From: SIG307 sp964545045
GTDB lineage: Bacteria > Bacillota > Clostridia > Lachnospirales > Lachnospiraceae
Reading direction: 5' to 3'
DNA length: 64,000 nucleotides
NCBI GenBank assembly: GCA_964545045.1
Contig: CAZJEN010000006.1
Location: 1-64,000 of the forward strand
The notes below the pieces were generated by a model. The model made no database searches, was not told the DNA's origin, and was given only the letters and a program-made list of their open reading frames with translations. Every line of letters starts with the position of its first letter. Position 1 is the first letter of the stretch. Position numbers and translations under genes: made by a program. Positions 61,682-64,000 of this stretch are shown here, piece by piece.

Positions 61682-61710
61682 TTGGCTTTTGAGACAGTTT
61701 GATGTATAAT
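61682..61710 (+). promoter_or_regulatory. Promoter of the enoate-reductase-like gene
   Basis: TTGGCT (61682-61687), 17 bases, TATAAT (61705-61710), about 60 bases before ATG 61773. Confidence 0.7.
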
Positions 61711-61772
61711 GTTCATAACTAATTAGAAATCGAATACATAGGGTGTATTACATCACAAAGGAGATGCCATTT

Positions 61773-63764
61773 ATGAAGTACAAAGAACTGTTTACCCCGG
61801 TGAAAATCGGCGGCGTAACTATTAAGAACCGCTTTGCCATGGCACCGATGGGACCGCTTGGGCTTTCGGATTCCGAAGGCGGCTGGAATCAGCGCGGTAT
61901 TGATTATTATGTGGAGCGTGCAAAGGGCGGTACCGGCCTGATTATTACCGGCGTTACTTTCTGTGACCAGCAGGTAGAGCCGCAGAATCAGTCCATTATT
62001 CCGGTTTCCACCCACAATGCGGTGCATTTTACGAGAACAAGTAAGGAGATGACCGAGCGTGTACACGCATATGGCAGCAAGATTTTCTTACAGATGTCCG
62101 GTGGTTTTGGGCGTGTTACCATTCCGACCAACTTAGGTGAATTCCCGCCGGTGGCTCCGTCGGAGATTCCGCATCGCTGGCTGGATAAGATGTGCCGTTC
62201 TATTACCAAGGAAGAGATTCGCAGCATCGTAAAGTCCTTCGGTGACGGTGCGTACAATGCAATGCGCGGCGGCTTTGACGGTATCCAGATTCATGCGGTG
62301 CATGAGGGCTATTTGTTAGACCAGTTTGCGATTTCCATGTTTAACTTAAGAACTGACGAGTACGGCGGTTCCTTAGAGAACAGACTTCGTTTTGCAAAGG
62401 AAATCGTGGAAGAGATTAAGTCCCGTTGCGGTAAGGATTTCCCGGTTACCCTTCGTTACAGCGTAAAGAGTATGATTAAGGACTGGAGACAGGGTGCTCT
62501 TCCGGGTGAAGAGTTCGAAGAAAAGGGCAGAGATATCGAAGAGGGTATCGAGGCTGCAAAGCTTTTGGCACAGTACGGTTACGATGCGCTTGACGTGGAT
62601 GCCGGTTCCTACGATTCCTGGTGGTGGAGTCATCCGCCGATGTATCAGGAGAAGGGCTTGTTCCGTCCGTTCTGTAAGATTGTAAAGGAAGTAGTGGATG
62701 TTCCGGTGATTTGTGCGGGACGTATGGATGACCCGGATATGGCTCTGGAGGCACTTCAGAACGGCGAGTGCGATATGATTTCCATCGGCAGACCGTTACT
62801 TGCGGACCCGGATTACTGTAACAAGCTTCGTTCCGGCAGAGTATGCCAGATTCGTCCGTGTATTTCCTGCCACGAGGGTTGTATGGGACGTATTGCAACC
62901 TATTCTCTTATTAACTGTGCGGTAAATCCGCAGGCGGCAAGAGAGCGTGCGATGGCATACGAACCGATTTTACAGAAGAAGAAAGTATTGGTAGTAGGTG
63001 GCGGTGTGGCCGGATGTGAGGCTGCAAGAGTGCTTGCTATCCGCGGACATCAGCCGGTACTGTTTGAAAAGAGCGGACGTCTCGGCGGTAACTTATTACC
63101 GGGAGGTGCACCGAAGTTCAAGGAAGACGATATTGCTCTTGCGAACTGGTATGCACAGGAGATGGATCGCTTAAAGGTAGAGGTGCATTTGAATACCGAG
63201 ATTACTAAGAAGGATATTTTAGAGGGCGATTACGATACCGTAATTATGGCCACCGGTTCTACGCCGAAGGTATTCTCTTTAGGTGACGATGAAAAGGTAT
63301 ATACTGCTTCTCAGGTTCTTTTAAAGGAAAAGGATTGCGGCGACACCACGGTAGTGATCGGCGGTGGTCTGGTAGGCTGTGAGACTGCATTATGGCTGGC
63401 ACAGGCCGGTAAGAAGGTAACCATTGTAGAGGCACAGGATAAGATTATGAAGGTAAACGGCCCGCTTTGTCACTCCAACTCCGATATGCTGGCAGCACTG
63501 CTTCCGTTTAACAACGTAGAGATTCTCACAAGCGCAAAGGTAACCGGTTATGCAGGCGGCAAGCTTTCTGTTGAGACTGTAGACGGTGTGAAGGAGCTGG
63601 CTTGCGACAGTGTCATTCTTTCCGTGGGATATAATGAGGAGAATTCCTTGTACCATGAAGTAGAGTTCGACGTACCGGAGATTTATCTTCTCGGTGATGC
63701 CAAGAAGGTTGCCAATATCATGTATGCGATTTGGGATGCCTTTGAGGTGGCGAACCATATTTAA
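61773..63764 (+). CDS. Enoate reductase-like FMN/FAD/4Fe-4S oxidoreductase
   Basis: The 663-residue enzyme has an Old-Yellow-Enzyme barrel (about 1-350; RFAMAPMGPLG, HAVHEGYLLDQF, YGGSLENRLRF), an iron-sulfur motif CISCHEGCMG followed by NCAVNP (near 365-390), and a FAD/NAD(P) module (VLVVGGGVAGCEAARVLA and TVVIGGGLVGCETALWLA). It belongs with 2-enoate reductases, 2,4-dienoyl-CoA reductase and BaiCD. It reduces activated C=C bonds with NADH under anaerobic conditions; the substrate (2-enoate, cinnamate-like, bile-acid intermediate) is not deducible. ATG 61773 follows AAGGAG at 9 bases. A lone gene with its own promoter and codon use of a well-expressed gene. Confidence 0.93.
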   Translation: MKYKELFTPVKIGGVTIKNRFAMAPMGPLGLSDSEGGWNQRGIDYYVERAKGGTGLIITGVTFCDQQVEPQNQSIIPVSTHNAVHFTRTSKEMTERVHAYGSKIFLQMSGGFGRVTIPTNLGEFPPVAPSEIPHRWLDKMCRSITKEEIRSIVKSFGDGAYNAMRGGFDGIQIHAVHEGYLLDQFAISMFNLRTDEYGGSLENRLRFAKEIVEEIKSRCGKDFPVTLRYSVKSMIKDWRQGALPGEEFEEKGRDIEEGIEAAKLLAQYGYDALDVDAGSYDSWWWSHPPMYQEKGLFRPFCKIVKEVVDVPVICAGRMDDPDMALEALQNGECDMISIGRPLLADPDYCNKLRSGRVCQIRPCISCHEGCMGRIATYSLINCAVNPQAARERAMAYEPILQKKKVLVVGGGVAGCEAARVLAIRGHQPVLFEKSGRLGGNLLPGGAPKFKEDDIALANWYAQEMDRLKVEVHLNTEITKKDILEGDYDTVIMATGSTPKVFSLGDDEKVYTASQVLLKEKDCGDTTVVIGGGLVGCETALWLAQAGKKVTIVEAQDKIMKVNGPLCHSNSDMLAALLPFNNVEILTSAKVTGYAGGKLSVETVDGVKELACDSVILSVGYNEENSLYHEVEFDVPEIYLLGDAKKVANIMYAIWDAFEVANHI

Positions 63765-64000
63765 GTGAGGGACGGTGTCCCTGTTGTAAAATAACGTAGC
63801 TCGTTTTACGGTTGTGTATTTATAATAATCGACACGAGCCCCATAGACGTTGATTTATTTGCGAATCGCAACGCTCCGTCAATCTTCCTCTAAGAACGAC
63901 TAGGACGCTCGGGAGCGACCTCGCGCCCAGTCTTATCTAAGAGGCGATATCGACTGCACTAAAAACGCGACCCTTCGGGAAAGCAAAAAATCAAGGTCTA
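63765..64000. other. End region without a recognised gene, several inverted repeats
   Basis: No reading frame here looks like a protein on either strand. A small stem AGGGAC-GGT-GTCCCT (63768-63782 region) may end the oxidoreductase transcript. Further on are GCTCGT/ACGAGC arms (63799-63804 and 63834-63839) around an AT-rich loop with TATAATAAT, a perfect CGCTC-GG-GAGCG hairpin (63906-63917) nested in a longer imperfect repeat (CCTCT...AGAGG, 63887-63944), and CCC-TTC-GGG (63970-63978). The density of stems suggests a structured RNA or repeat cut by the window end; no known RNA family was recognised. Confidence 0.4.

Noticed and set aside
63800..64000. tmRNA, RNase P or SRP RNA at the right edge
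   Set aside because: None of the invariant sequences of these RNAs was found on either strand.

Overview
The window reads as chromosome from a low-to-mid GC, endospore-forming member of the Clostridia, most likely a Lachnospiraceae-type gut anaerobe. The support is a glutamine synthetase of type III, a 2-enoate-reductase/BaiCD-like flavoenzyme, an alpha/beta small acid-soluble spore protein, homologues of YlbJ and GerW/YtfJ, and a Firmicutes core block (rpmB, Asp23-like, fakA, recG, then rsmD, coaD, ylbJ, tmcAL) in nearly the order used by Bacillus. Promoters are mostly TTGNNN-17-TANNNT. No tRNA, rRNA, insertion sequence, prophage or CRISPR array was recognised.

Layout. 1-6946: accessory block with an AT-rich lipoprotein, a frameshifted paralogue of it, a large lipoprotein that looks like a fusion ending in a sugar-ABC solute-binding region, a small membrane protein and two MalF/MalG-type permeases without an ATPase. 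7042-11386: cold-shock protein and a heterodimeric ABC exporter with one degenerate ATP site. 11481-20669: YesL-like protein, glycogen branching enzyme, MscS channel, type III glutamine synthetase, a DUF4097/PspC envelope pair and argS. 20696-24517: two AAA-type ATPases and a bitopic SH3b protein with a UvrD/PcrA-like cytoplasmic tail. 24595-26909: DUF378 protein and a GntR(YtrA)-regulated ABC transporter. 27063-32119: CorA, a rhomboid-like pseudoenzyme with a zinc cluster, two unknown proteins, and the DUF2953-GerW pair.

32250-37472 is the core translation/lipid/repair block, including a 45-residue membrane peptide on the minus strand between rpmB and the Asp23-like gene. 37603-46561 is a CbxX-type AAA protein followed by a glycan locus: polyprenyl-phosphate sugar synthase-like GT2, two very large GT-C-like membrane proteins, UDP-galactopyranose mutase and a second GT2, pointing to a galactofuranose-containing surface polymer. 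46663-51263 holds a small membrane protein, the spore protein, rsmD-coaD, a coiled-coil protein and the minus-strand tmcAL-ylbJ pair. 51349-61678 has two stress-sensing modules: a NarL-type two-component system divergent from an ABC-2 exporter, and an OmpR-type system followed by a MacB/FtsX-type ABC transporter. 61773-63764 is the enoate-reductase-like enzyme; the last 236 bases hold no recognisable gene but several inverted repeats.

The most unusual items are the lipoprotein family at the left end, the SH3b-TM-UvrD-tail protein, the small membrane peptide at the position where Bacillus carries spoVM, the CorA/rhomboid-like/unknown operon, and a repeated arrangement in which a -10 box is followed at once by a strong inverted repeat in front of the next gene. 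All functions are assigned by reading sequence motifs; no database search was run.
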